From Sphingosinicella sp. CPCC 101087 (GTDB lineage Bacteria; Pseudomonadota; Alphaproteobacteria; Sphingomonadales; Sphingomonadaceae), in NCBI RefSeq assembly GCF_004151485.1, contig NZ_SBFF01000001.1, positions 546,547 through 610,546 of the forward strand: a stretch of DNA of 64,000 nucleotides, read 5' to 3'. The position numbers were made by a program, and so were the translations under genes. The notes below the pieces were generated by a model that was not told the origin of the DNA, made no database searches, and saw nothing but the letters and a program-made list of their open reading frames with translations. Shown here piece by piece: positions 45,435-52,799 of the stretch (the stretch's first letter is position 1; each line of letters starts with the position of its first letter).

Positions 45435-45459
45435 AACGCCTTTCACGCGGAACGGGTCC
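45435..45459 (-). promoter_or_regulatory. Candidate EcfG promoter for the 47-residue protein gene
   Basis: Minus strand reads GGACC-N16-CGTT; the alphaproteobacterial general-stress sigma factor EcfG uses GGAAC-N16/17-CGTT. One -35 base differs and the -10 is exact. Predicted start site about 45427, giving a leader that contains the GGGAG site directly. Overlaps a plus-strand candidate. Confidence 0.45.
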
Positions 45460-45473
45460 CGGACGGGACGGTT
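45449..45473 (+). promoter_or_regulatory. Candidate EcfG promoter for hypothetical-HAD pair
   Basis: GGAAC-N16-GGTT on the plus strand: perfect -35 for EcfG, -10 with one deviation at the less conserved first base (GGTT for CGTT). Transcription would begin near 45481, almost at the ATG 45482, implying a leaderless message or use of the GTG at 45533. Confidence 0.45.
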
Positions 45474-45481
45474 GTTACGGC

Positions 45482-45904
45482 ATGGCAGTTTCGGCACGGG
45501 AAGCGGCCGCGCAGGCGGGGCGCGGCGGAACAGTGATCGGATGGAAGCTGGATCGGGATCAGCGCACCGAACTGCTCCAGCAATTCCCGCCCAGGTTCAA
45601 GAAGGTGGTCGCCGACCATGTCACGCTCCAGAGCAAAGCATCTGACGATGCGCCGCTGCCCGGAGAAACCGAGGGTGTGATCGTCGGGCGGGCCGACGAT
45701 GGGAAGGGCGTCGAGGCTCTAGTCGTCTCGATCGGCGGCACCACCGCACGTCCGGACGGCAGCACCTATCATATAACCTGGTCGCTGGAGGACGGTCGCA
45801 AGGCCAAGGAGAGCAACGAACTCCTGGCCGAACGGCCATGGGAGCGCTTCGACCTGCCCATGCCGGTTCGGCTCCACCCGGCGAGATTTCCCTCGGGCCG
45901 ATGA
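45482..45904 (+). CDS. Hypothetical protein
   Basis: Not recognised; about 140 residues (or 123 if the GTG at 45533 is used, which has GGCGG upstream). The middle reads RTELLQQFPPRFKKVVADHVTLQSKASDDAPLP and the end VVSIGGTTARPDGSTYHITWSLEDGRKAKESN. It looks like a soluble alpha/beta protein without membrane segments. Its stop overlaps the HAD gene start (ATGA), so both are translated together. The coupling hints at a nucleotide- or phosphate-related function, which is inference only. Confidence 0.6.
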   Translation: MAVSAREAAAQAGRGGTVIGWKLDRDQRTELLQQFPPRFKKVVADHVTLQSKASDDAPLPGETEGVIVGRADDGKGVEALVVSIGGTTARPDGSTYHITWSLEDGRKAKESNELLAERPWERFDLPMPVRLHPARFPSGR

Positions 45905-46383
45905 GGCGACAGCTTTATCTCGACTGCGACGGCGTGCTCGCCGACTTCGACAAGGGTGCGACCGCGGTGCTCGGCCTTGACCCTCGCGCCTATGAGAAAA
46001 GGCACGGACTTGGGCGCTTCTGGCAGAAACTTGCCTCCGCCCCCGATTTCTATTTCGGCCTGCCGCTGATGCCCGACGCGATGGAGCTGTTCGATGCGGT
46101 GAAGCACCTTCGTCCGGTCATTCTCACCGGCCTGCCGCGCGGCAACTGGGCGGCGGACCAGAAGGTCAGATGGGCTGCGAAATATTTTCCCGGCACGAGG
46201 ATCATCACGACACTGGCGCGCGACAAGCGCGACCACGCCGAAGAGGGCGATGTGCTGGTCGACGATCAGGTTCGGCACCGCCATCTCTGGGAGGAAGTGG
46301 GCGGTGTGTTCATCCATCACAGGAATGCGAGGGACACGGTCGTGGAGCTCGGAAAGTACCTGCCGGTCAAGTTGCCGGCTTGA
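45901..46383 (+). CDS. HAD-superfamily 5'-nucleotidase-like hydrolase
   Basis: Protein of 160 residues. HAD motif I YLDCDGVLADFD (D8, D10), motif II region VILTGLPRGNW, a Lys in the middle (ADQKVRW), and motif IV DVLVDDQVRHRHLW. It resembles bacterial 5'(3')-deoxyribonucleotidases (NT5C-like, PF06941), which dephosphorylate nucleoside monophosphates. Cytoplasmic. Translationally coupled to the hypothetical protein upstream; candidate EcfG promoter 430 bases upstream. Confidence 0.82.
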   Translation: MRRQLYLDCDGVLADFDKGATAVLGLDPRAYEKRHGLGRFWQKLASAPDFYFGLPLMPDAMELFDAVKHLRPVILTGLPRGNWAADQKVRWAAKYFPGTRIITTLARDKRDHAEEGDVLVDDQVRHRHLWEEVGGVFIHHRNARDTVVELGKYLPVKLPA

Positions 46384-46508
46384 TCTTCCTCCGAAGCTGT
46401 CAGGACTCGCCCTGCATTCCGACGTCGGCGCAGGATCCGCGAACATTAGCTGATCCGTGGCAGCTGTCGATCCTGTCTTTCCGCAGATGACGAACCTTGT
46501 CGGGACGT

Positions 46509-47549
46509 CTACTCTATCGGACCGGGACGGCGCAGCGGAGCTTCCTCGTCCTCCCGCCCCCGGCCACGGGTGAGGAGAAGGGCGCCGAGGCCGACCGCGG
46601 CGGCGGCGATCGCCATGGTGGTTCCGCGATTGCGCGCCGCCGCCGAATAGAGGCTTGGCCGGATCGTGGCGCCTTGGTGATCGCCGCGGACCTGCGCCTC
46701 GGATCGGCCCTGGTGGAGATTGTCGGTCGGAGTTGCCGCCCGGTCGCCGACTTCCATCGGCAGCAGGAACTTCTCCGCGATCCAGTCGGTGACGCGGGGC
46801 GCACGCTGTCCAAGGCTGCTGAACAAGCGCGCGCTGCTGCCGACAAAGGCGTCTCGCACCGGCCGTTCGCAGGCCCGAAGGATCGTGGCCGCCACTTCTT
46901 CGGGGGCGTAGACCGGCGGCGGAAAGCGCGGTTCGAACCCGGTATAATCGCGAGCGTGCTGAGGCATAGGCGTGCCGATCGAGCCAGGCTTGACCAGGGT
47001 CACGGAGACCGGGGCCCCGTCCGCCTCAAGCTCCATGCGCAATCCGTCGGTGAAGCCCTTCACCGCATGCTTGCTCGCCGAGTAGATGGCCTGGAGCGGG
47101 AAGGCGCGGTCCGACTCGACCGATCCGATATTGACCAGCGCCCCACCCTTTTCCCGCAGATGGGCGACGGCGATCTCGGATCCGTGGACCGTGCCCCAGA
47201 AGTTCGTCTCGAAAAGACGGCGCATGTCGGCTTCGCTCACGTCGCCGACCTTTCCCCAAACCATGACACCGGCATCGTTGATCCAACTGTCAAAGCCGCC
47301 AAAGCGCGAAATCGCCTTGGCCGCGATGTTCTCGACGTCTGTTCGGCTGCCGACATCGGCCTCGACGAAGGCGGCCTCGCCGCCGGACTGGTGAATCTGA
47401 TCGACCGATGCGGCCAGCGCCTCGCGACTGCGCGCGGCGATGACCACGCGCGCACCCTTGCGCGCCGCCAGCTTGGCGGTCGACAGGCCGATCCCGGACG
47501 AGCCGCCGGTGATGACGATCACTTGCTCGGACAGCGGCTTCAGCTTCAT
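46509..47549 (-). CDS. Short-chain dehydrogenase with C-terminal membrane segment
   Basis: SDR of 346 residues: cofactor motif VITGGSSGIGLSTAKLA, NDAGVMVWGKV (N-A-G), catalytic Ser near NIGSVESDRAF, and Y-x3-K in YSASKHAVKGF. After the SDR core (about residue 245) a linker leads to a hydrophobic helix near residues 313-328 (MAIAAAAVGLGALLL) and a charged tail. It is thus probably anchored to the membrane by its C-terminus. ATG after AGGAGGT. Divergent from the DUF2383 gene with EcfG-like motifs in the spacer. Confidence 0.9.
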   Translation of the reverse strand: MKLKPLSEQVIVITGGSSGIGLSTAKLAARKGARVVIAARSREALAASVDQIHQSGGEAAFVEADVGSRTDVENIAAKAISRFGGFDSWINDAGVMVWGKVGDVSEADMRRLFETNFWGTVHGSEIAVAHLREKGGALVNIGSVESDRAFPLQAIYSASKHAVKGFTDGLRMELEADGAPVSVTLVKPGSIGTPMPQHARDYTGFEPRFPPPVYAPEEVAATILRACERPVRDAFVGSSARLFSSLGQRAPRVTDWIAEKFLLPMEVGDRAATPTDNLHQGRSEAQVRGDHQGATIRPSLYSAAARNRGTTMAIAAAAVGLGALLLTRGRGREDEEAPLRRPGPIE

Positions 47550-47634
47550 GGCGCGCACCTCCTGGACACGTTGCGGCGCTTCTGGTCGCAGAACCGGTTT
47601 TCCGCTTCGGCGACAAAGCGCTCGGTGCCGCCTC

Positions 47635-47660
47635 AACACCTGCTCGTGCGAAGCCGTTCC
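47635..47660 (-). promoter_or_regulatory. Candidate EcfG promoter for the SDR gene
   Basis: Minus strand GGAAC-N17-TGTT, differing from the EcfG consensus GGAAC-N16/17-CGTT only at the first -10 base. The transcript would start near 47628 and carry a leader of about 80 bases. Confidence 0.5.
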
Positions 47661-47689
47661 GCCGGTGCGACGAACCGGGCGCGCTGCGG

Positions 47690-47714
47690 TGAACGGAAGC
47701 CGCCGCAAATCGTT
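47690..47714 (+). promoter_or_regulatory. Candidate EcfG promoter for the DUF2383 gene
   Basis: Plus strand TGAAC-N16-CGTT: one mismatch in the -35, exact -10. Predicted start near 47722, 25 bases before the ATG, with AAGGAG within the leader. DUF2383/PA2169 proteins are often stress-induced in alphaproteobacteria. Confidence 0.55.
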
Positions 47715-47746
47715 ACCCCATCTCAACCCCTCAAGGAGCTACCGGT

Positions 47747-48202
47747 ATGAACGATCACGACATCCAGGTCCTCAACAGCCTCATCACCACGACGATCGAC
47801 AGCGCCAACGGCTTCGAGCGTTCGGCGGAGGATGCCGATGCGCGCCAGTTCGTGGACATGTTTCGCGAATTCGCCCAGGAACGCCGCCAGGTGGTTGGCA
47901 GGCTTCAGGAGCGCGTGCGCACGCTCGGCGGCACGCCCAATGATGATGGCTCCCTCAAGGCCGACCTCCATCGCCGATGGGTGGACCTGCGCGACGCGAT
48001 CAGCCGCGGCGGCGACAAGGAGGTCATCAGCGAGGTCGAGCGCGGCGAGGACTATCTGAAGGAAAAATATGATACCGCGCTTGCCGATTCGGAGCTTTCG
48101 CCCGAGACGCTCGCAGTGATCCGCGAAGCCTATCAATCGGTGCGGGCCGGCCATGATCGTGCCAGCGCGCTGAAGCACAGCCTTCAGGGCGCGGGCGCCT
48201 GA
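47747..48202 (+). CDS. DUF2383 (PA2169) four-helix bundle protein
   Basis: Protein of 151 residues of the ferritin-like DUF2383 family: NSLITTTIDSANGFERSAEDAD, FAQERRQVVGRLQERVRTLGG and KYDTALADSELSPETLAVIREAYQ form the amphipathic helices. No metal-binding ExxH pattern is evident, so iron binding is not claimed. Commonly stress-associated. ATG preceded by AAGGAG at ideal spacing. A small lipoprotein gene follows after five bases. Confidence 0.88.
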   Translation: MNDHDIQVLNSLITTTIDSANGFERSAEDADARQFVDMFREFAQERRQVVGRLQERVRTLGGTPNDDGSLKADLHRRWVDLRDAISRGGDKEVISEVERGEDYLKEKYDTALADSELSPETLAVIREAYQSVRAGHDRASALKHSLQGAGA

Positions 48203-48207
48203 CAGCC

Positions 48208-48597
48208 TTGGCAAGAAGAAACGGGAGCGAGCGCACGCGCGGAGGTCACACGTCCGCTCGCCTGCTCGCCTCCGCGCTTGCCGGCACCTTGCTCCTGGCC
48301 GGCTGCGCGACCTTCCGCGGCGCCGGCCAGGGGCAGGACCTGGCCGGTCGCACGCTCCGAATGGAGACTGTGCGTGGCCAAGTCACGACCCTGCGCTTCG
48401 GCGGCGACGGGCGGGTGCGGGCCGATTTCGGCCAGCGATCGCTCGACGGTCGCTGGAGGGTCGAACAGCGCCAACTATGCTTCTATTGGCCGCGAGCGCC
48501 CCGCGAATGCTGGCCCTATGGCCAGCCTTTCCAGCGCGGACGGACGCAGTCCATCACCAGCGACCGCGGCAATGTCGTGCGAGTGACGATGCTGTAG
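48208..48597 (+). CDS. Hypothetical lipoprotein
   Basis: Protein of about 129 residues with lipoprotein signal: basic N-region, hydrophobic LLASALAGTLLLAGC with lipobox LAGC at residue 33. The mature domain has a beta-rich, META/HslJ-like feel (LAGRTLRMETVRGQVTTLRFGGDGR), with Cys in LCFYWPRAPRECW. The start is uncertain: TTG 48208 has no visible ribosome site; GGAGGT near 48241 is not followed by a standard start. Cotranscribed with the DUF2383 gene. Confidence 0.6.
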   Translation: MARRNGSERTRGGHTSARLLASALAGTLLLAGCATFRGAGQGQDLAGRTLRMETVRGQVTTLRFGGDGRVRADFGQRSLDGRWRVEQRQLCFYWPRAPRECWPYGQPFQRGRTQSITSDRGNVVRVTML

Positions 48598-48613
48598 GTC
48601 CGTCTCCCGATCA

Positions 48614-49939
48614 TCAAGGCGCGGCCGCCGCGACAGTCGCGGGTGCACCAAGGTCGAGGCGCATGGCCTCGAAATCGATGGTGTAGCTCTCAAAGGCCCG
48701 CAGGACGTTGGAACCCAGGGTGCCGAAGTTGGACGGCTGCGTCGCTCCTTCCGGAAGCGTCACGGTCACTTCGGGCAGTCGCAGGCTCTGCCCGGCGAGC
48801 GCGAGCGGAACTTGACGCCAGGTCGCAGCCTGTGCGTGCCGCGTCCCCCCGGCACTGGCCGTACGCAGCTCTTGCGTCTCGAGGCGCGCGACGACATCAG
48901 GGTTGGCGGCCGCAAATCGGGCGCTTAGGCTGGTCAAGTTGGCCCCCGTATCCAGGTGCAGCGGAACCGGTCGACCATCGACCGCGGCCTCGACGAACAG
49001 ATCGTTGCCGCTGGCGCGCAGGTTGGGCGCAGCCGTGGCTTCGGTCCCGCTCCGCGGCGGCAGAACCATGAACCGGCCGCCATTCTCGATCCTGATCCTG
49101 CCGAGCGCCCGCAGCACCGGAAAGCCGATAATGGCTCTGATGTCGTAACCGCCGGGAATCGGAAAGGTCAGCTGCTCGTCGTCGATGACGAGGACGGCCA
49201 CGTTGCGCATCACCGTCCCGGCAATGTCCATTTTGTCCACGATCCCGATCCGCACCGGTACACTACCCTCTACTCCATTGCCGACGCGGGCTACGGAATC
49301 GATGACCTCCACCCCGAGCCGCTGCGCCGTCTCCCGTGAGAGAACCGTAAGATTGGCGCCGGTGTCGAATACCGCTTCCTGGGACTGGCCGTTGACCTTC
49401 ACCTCCAAGCGGGGGAGACCGACACGATCGTAATGAACTGGAACCGTGCCGGGCTTGACGGCACCCTCGACGACTTGCGCCGGCCGGCCGGCAAGCAGTC
49501 GAGCCAGGGAATGGGTCCGGTTCGCCTCCTCGGCGCGCCTGTTCAGGCCTGCGTCGGCGAGCGCCTGCTCGAGCTGCGCGCCGGCAATCGCCGCTTCGGC
49601 ATAATCACCGCTCGCGAAGGCGGCCGAGGTCAGGATCGCCAAGGCCGCACGCCGTTGGGCCGGATCCGCCGCCGCATCCGCGGCGATTCGGCGCACGATC
49701 GGATCCTCCGCCGCTCCTGGATCGAGCCGGGCTGCTGCGAGGCGCGCGCGGATCAGGGCGCGCACCTCCGGCGGCTGCTCCCCCGCCAACGCCGCCTGCG
49801 CCGGTGCGAGGTTTCCCCGGTCGGCATCTTCGAACAAGCGGTCCAGCGGCGTCGGCGCGGCGACGCCGCTTCGGGCATGGCCCGCCGCAGCAAGCGCCAC
49901 GGCACAGGCGAGCGGAAGAAAGATGGATCGGATTTTCAT
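48614..49939 (-). CDS. Secreted aspartyl protease-like protein with two retropepsin domains
   Basis: Protein of 441 residues with signal peptide (FLPLACAVALAAAGHA). After a helical alanine-rich part (residues 30-150) come two retropepsin-type domains, each with a DTGAN motif: FDTGANLTVLSRE and LDTGANLTSLSARF. In retroviral and retropepsin-like proteases DTG is the catalytic Asp site, so the molecule could form a pseudo-dimer in one chain, as pepsins do. Sphingomonad genomes encode several of these; none has a known substrate. ATG 49939, divergent from DUF2975. Confidence 0.85.
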   Translation of the reverse strand: MKIRSIFLPLACAVALAAAGHARSGVAAPTPLDRLFEDADRGNLAPAQAALAGEQPPEVRALIRARLAAARLDPGAAEDPIVRRIAADAAADPAQRRAALAILTSAAFASGDYAEAAIAGAQLEQALADAGLNRRAEEANRTHSLARLLAGRPAQVVEGAVKPGTVPVHYDRVGLPRLEVKVNGQSQEAVFDTGANLTVLSRETAQRLGVEVIDSVARVGNGVEGSVPVRIGIVDKMDIAGTVMRNVAVLVIDDEQLTFPIPGGYDIRAIIGFPVLRALGRIRIENGGRFMVLPPRSGTEATAAPNLRASGNDLFVEAAVDGRPVPLHLDTGANLTSLSARFAAANPDVVARLETQELRTASAGGTRHAQAATWRQVPLALAGQSLRLPEVTVTLPEGATQPSNFGTLGSNVLRAFESYTIDFEAMRLDLGAPATVAAAAP

Positions 49940-50011
49940 GATCGTTCTCACATTGGATGGGGCTTGCCCGCTCGGGCCGAAATGCCTACCATCGTAACTT
50001 GAAGATTTATT

Positions 50012-50040
50012 TTCGTAGGACGATGATTTTTGGTTGTCAA
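50012..50040 (-). promoter_or_regulatory. Sigma70-type promoter of the retropepsin-like gene
   Basis: Minus strand TTGACA (50035-50040), 17-base spacer, TACGAA (50012-50017). The -35 is perfect, the -10 weak. It overlaps the beginning of the divergent DUF2975 gene's upstream region. Confidence 0.4.
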
Positions 50041-50043
50041 CCG

Positions 50044-50562
50044 ATGATTAGATTCCCGGAATCCACACGCCCCACGGCTCGCCGCCTTCGTCGAATGACG
50101 CTCGCAGCGGTTGGGCTCCTTGTCGTCGGGACGGCTGCGGCCGCCTGGATCCTGATCACTGGGCGAGCGCCGTCGGGTACGGTGAGGATCGTCGTCGACT
50201 CGGGCGGACTTGCGGGAAGTCCGGCTGCCGTGGTGCTGGTCGCAACGGCGCTCCTGCTCGCGGTGGCTTTGTGCCACCTCGCCGGAATGCTTCGCAAGGT
50301 GGAGAACGGCCGCCCGTTCGAGACGGCCGCAGGCCTGCGCGGTTTCGCCTTCTACCTTTTCCTCGCAGTGCTTGCCTCGATCCTGCTTCCGCCGGTCATC
50401 CAGCTCGGGCTTGCGGCCGGCGGCGCCGGACCCCGCTCGGCGGCCCTGTCTATCGGCGGCGGCGAGCTGCTGATGATGCTGGTGACGGGGCTGCTCTTCC
50501 TCGTCGCGCGGCTGCTCGACGAGGCTCAGCGTGTCGACGAAGATGCCAGGCAGATCGTCTGA
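50044..50562 (+). CDS. DUF2975 family membrane protein
   Basis: Protein of 172 residues with about four hydrophobic segments (TLAAVGLLVVGTAAAAWIL; PAAVVLVATALLLAVALCHL; FAFYLFLAVLASILLPPVIQL; LLMMLVTGLLFLVARLL), matching the DUF2975 pattern. Such genes are nearly always followed by a small HTH gene, as here after two bases, and the pair is suspected to be a membrane-linked regulatory unit. An ATG at 50023 is an alternative start with AGGA upstream. Confidence 0.82.
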   Translation: MIRFPESTRPTARRLRRMTLAAVGLLVVGTAAAAWILITGRAPSGTVRIVVDSGGLAGSPAAVVLVATALLLAVALCHLAGMLRKVENGRPFETAAGLRGFAFYLFLAVLASILLPPVIQLGLAAGGAGPRSAALSIGGGELLMMLVTGLLFLVARLLDEAQRVDEDARQIV

Positions 50563-50564
50563 TC

Positions 50565-50804
50565 ATGGCAATCATCGTGCGGCTCGACGTCATGCTGGCT
50601 CTCAGGAAGGCGAAATCCAAGGATCTGGCCGCGTTCGTCGGTATCACCGAGACCAACCTGTCGCTGCTGAAGTCGGGACGCGTGAAGGGAATCCGCTTCG
50701 AGACGCTCGAACGAATCTGCCAGTTTCTCGACTGCCAGCCCGGAGATCTCCTCTCCTACGACCCCGATCCACCAGGACCGCAGCGGCCCGGTGGGGACCG
50801 GTAA
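50565..50804 (+). CDS. YozG-like XRE-family HTH protein
   Basis: Small protein of 79 residues: HTH of the Cro/C1 type (LRKAKSKDLAAFVGITETNLSLLKSGRVKGIRFETLERIC) with the FLDCQPGDLLSY ending typical of the YozG/HTH_26 group that partners DUF2975 membrane proteins. Likely DNA-binding repressor, perhaps held by the membrane partner. Two bases after DUF2975. Confidence 0.87.
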   Translation: MAIIVRLDVMLALRKAKSKDLAAFVGITETNLSLLKSGRVKGIRFETLERICQFLDCQPGDLLSYDPDPPGPQRPGGDR

Positions 50805-50810
50805 AAGAAT

Positions 50811-50835
50811 GGGCGGCGCTCGATGAGCGCCGCCC
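50811..50835. terminator. Hairpin after the HTH gene
   Basis: Perfect 10-base inverted repeat GGGCGGCGCT-N5-AGCGCCGCCC, six bases after the HTH stop. Read on the minus strand it is followed by ATTCTTTT, so it may act as a bidirectional or backup terminator behind rplQ. Confidence 0.5.
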
Positions 50836-50925
50836 AGTCAGGGAGGATCGTCCCAGACTATCCCGGATGTATGATCATTGGATGACGACCTGGTGCCGCG
50901 TTGTCCGCAACGGCCATGATCTCGC

Positions 50926-50957
50926 AATAAAAAGGGGGCCGCCTTGCGGCAGCCCCC
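50926..50957 (-). terminator. Rho-independent terminator of rplQ
   Basis: On the minus strand a GC-rich hairpin (GGGGG..GCCGC-AAG-GCGGC..CCCCC) is followed directly by TTTTTATT. Lies 28 bases beyond the rplQ stop and ends its transcript. Confidence 0.8.
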
Positions 50958-50985
50958 GGGATGCGGGCTTTGAAACAGCTCCAGC

Positions 50986-51408
50986 TCAGGCGGCGGCTTC
51001 CTCGAGCTCCTCGCCCATCACGGGGCCGCTGTCCTGGCCCTTTGCGTCCGGATCGCGGTCGACCAGCTCGATCACGGCCATCGGCGCGGCATCGCTGGCG
51101 CGAATGCCCGCCTTGATCACGCGCGTATAGCCGCCATTGCGCTCGGCGTAGCGCGGCGCAAGGACGTCGAACAGCTTGATGAGTTGCGTGTCGTCGAGCA
51201 GGCGCGAATGAGCAAGGCGGCGGTTCGAGAGGCCGCCCTTCTTGGCGAGCGTGATCAGCTTCTCGACGTAGGGCCGGAGCTCTTTCGCCTTGGGAAGCGT
51301 CGTCGTGATCTGCTCGTGCTTGATCAACGCCGCGGCCATGTTGCGGAACATGGCCATACGGTGGCTTGAGGTGCGGCCGAGTTTGCGGCCGCCGACGCGA
51401 TGGCGCAT
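50986..51408 (-). CDS. rplQ: 50S ribosomal protein L17
   Basis: Ribosomal large-subunit protein, 140 residues, starting [20 protein letters not shown]. The core [30 protein letters not shown] is conserved, and the C-terminal tail is acidic (GEELEEAAA). Normally cotranscribed with rpoA directly upstream; here 1.39 kb with an opposite-strand protease gene separates them. It has its own terminator and a candidate promoter. Confidence 0.97.
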   Translation of the reverse strand: MRHRVGGRKLGRTSSHRMAMFRNMAAALIKHEQITTTLPKAKELRPYVEKLITLAKKGGLSNRRLAHSRLLDDTQLIKLFDVLAPRYAERNGGYTRVIKAGIRASDAAPMAVIELVDRDPDAKGQDSGPVMGEELEEAAA

Positions 51409-51862
51409 GGTCTTATCCTTCGTTCGTCCCGGAGCCGTCCAAGGTACTCCGGGCCAGGCAGTCGCGATGGGGGACCGCCCAAACCCCAATACAAAGTGCG
51501 GAGCCGCAGCCCCGCCTCGTGCGTGCGCCAAAGCGGAATAGCCCACGCCTGTCAAGTTTCTTCAGTTACGTTACCCGTGGCAGAGCATGTCCCGCGTACT
51601 TGCCCTTCGCCGGTAATCGAGCCCGCGGCGACGCGCCGGCCCGCTGTCGAATGTGGCGCAGGGGCATCCCGCCGGTTGCGGCGGACAAAAACAATGTGTT
51701 AGCCATCATGCCGATAACGAGATTCGTCCGGGGGGGCGGCTCTCCAGAGGGCAGAGGAATTTACCTCGATCCAGTCGGTCGAGGGTCGGCGATGCGTGGC
51801 GCCGTCCCCGACCGGCCAGGGCTGGTGCGCATACCCCCGAGCTTTGGCGCTTGGAGTGCGGG
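51409..51862. other. Long gene-free stretch between rplQ and S8 protease starts
   Basis: 454 bases between divergent starts. The rplQ side carries a -35-like TTGACA near 51550. No start with ribosome site and coding-like codon usage was found on either strand, and no RNA gene was recognised. Confidence 0.5.
51527..51555 (-). promoter_or_regulatory. Candidate promoter for rplQ
   Basis: Minus strand TTGACA (51550-51555) with a 17-base spacer to a weak TTTGGC (51527-51532), 119 bases upstream of rplQ. The perfect -35 in an intergenic spacer and the need for a promoter here support it; the -10 is poor. Confidence 0.4.
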
Positions 51863-52606
51863 ATGGGGATTCGTCTGCTGGTTTCATTCTTTTCGCTGCT
51901 GCTGGCCGCCGTTCCCGCGGCAGCGGCCCCGGACGTGCCGCTGGTTGCCGTAATCGACAGCGGCATCGGACGTACGAACGAGCTCCAGTCCCTGCTCGTG
52001 GCCGAATATGACATGGCCTCGCCGCGAGCCAGGCGGGCTTTCCAGCCGCGCTACGACCATGGCACCATGGTGGCGACTATCCTGGCCCGCGCCCTGGACC
52101 GTCAGGTCGGGATCATATCGCTGAGGATCGACGATCCCGCCGGTTGCCCGGCGCATGTCAATCCGCCCTGCCAGCCGGACCCGGTACGCGTAGCGCGGGC
52201 GATCCGCCGGGCCGCAAGCCTGCGGGTGGACGCGATCAATATCTCGCTCACCCTCTCGGACGACCCCCGAATAGTCGACGCGATCAAGGACGCCGCGCAG
52301 GATGGGATCACGGTGGTGCTCGCTGCAGGAAATGACGGCCTTGATCACCCGAGCAATCTCGGCCTCGCCAGGGCCGCCTATCCCTGGGCTGTGCTGGTCG
52401 GCGCGCTCGATGCCTCCGGAACGCCTTGGGAAGGCACCAATCGCCCGGAGGAAGACCGGGCAGGATATCATTACGCCTGGCAGCTCGGCGTCAACGTACC
52501 GACCACCATGGCGGACGGCGCCGCGGCGGTCGCGACCGGCACTTCCTTCGCGACGCCGATCGAGACGGCCCGCCTGCTCAAGCTGCGGCAGAATCTCGGA
52601 TCATAA
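51863..52606 (+). CDS. Compact secreted S8 family serine protease
   Basis: Subtilisin-like peptidase of 247 residues with signal peptide (LLVSFFSLLLAAVPAAAA) and no propeptide. Catalytic triad visible: D32 in VAVIDSGIG, H66 in YDHGTMVATI, S228 in GTSFATPIET; oxyanion Asn in LAAGNDG. Much shorter than typical subtilisins (275 mature plus 77 pro). ATG after GGAGTGCGG. Sits on the opposite strand between rpoA and rplQ, where alphaproteobacteria normally have no gene. Target unknown. Confidence 0.88.
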   Translation: MGIRLLVSFFSLLLAAVPAAAAPDVPLVAVIDSGIGRTNELQSLLVAEYDMASPRARRAFQPRYDHGTMVATILARALDRQVGIISLRIDDPAGCPAHVNPPCQPDPVRVARAIRRAASLRVDAINISLTLSDDPRIVDAIKDAAQDGITVVLAAGNDGLDHPSNLGLARAAYPWAVLVGALDASGTPWEGTNRPEEDRAGYHYAWQLGVNVPTTMADGAAAVATGTSFATPIETARLLKLRQNLGS

Positions 52607-52740
52607 GGGGGGACGGACCGGCACCCCGAGCGGCCGGTCACGACCATTCTCACGCCCATCGCGAATTCCGCTTCCCCCTAGCTGCCTTCCGCCTCGGGTG
52701 GGGCAGCCTCGCGCCCCAAGGGCGGATCCGTCGCCTGCAC

Positions 52741-52770
52741 ATAAGAAAAAGGGCCGCCCGGAGGCGGCCC
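52741..52770 (-). terminator. Rho-independent terminator of rpoA operon
   Basis: Minus strand hairpin GGGCCGCC-TCCG-GGCGGCCC followed by TTTTTCTTAT, 30 bases past the rpoA stop. Ends rpsM-rpsK-rpoA transcription before the S8 gene, so rplQ needs its own promoter. Confidence 0.88.
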
Positions 52771-52799
52771 TTGCAATAAGTCGAACCGTCGAGCCGGAC

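Noticed and set aside
52616-52639. Hairpin GACCGGC-N10-GCCGGTC after the S8 gene as terminator
   Set aside because: Seven-base arms with no U-tract; too weak to call.
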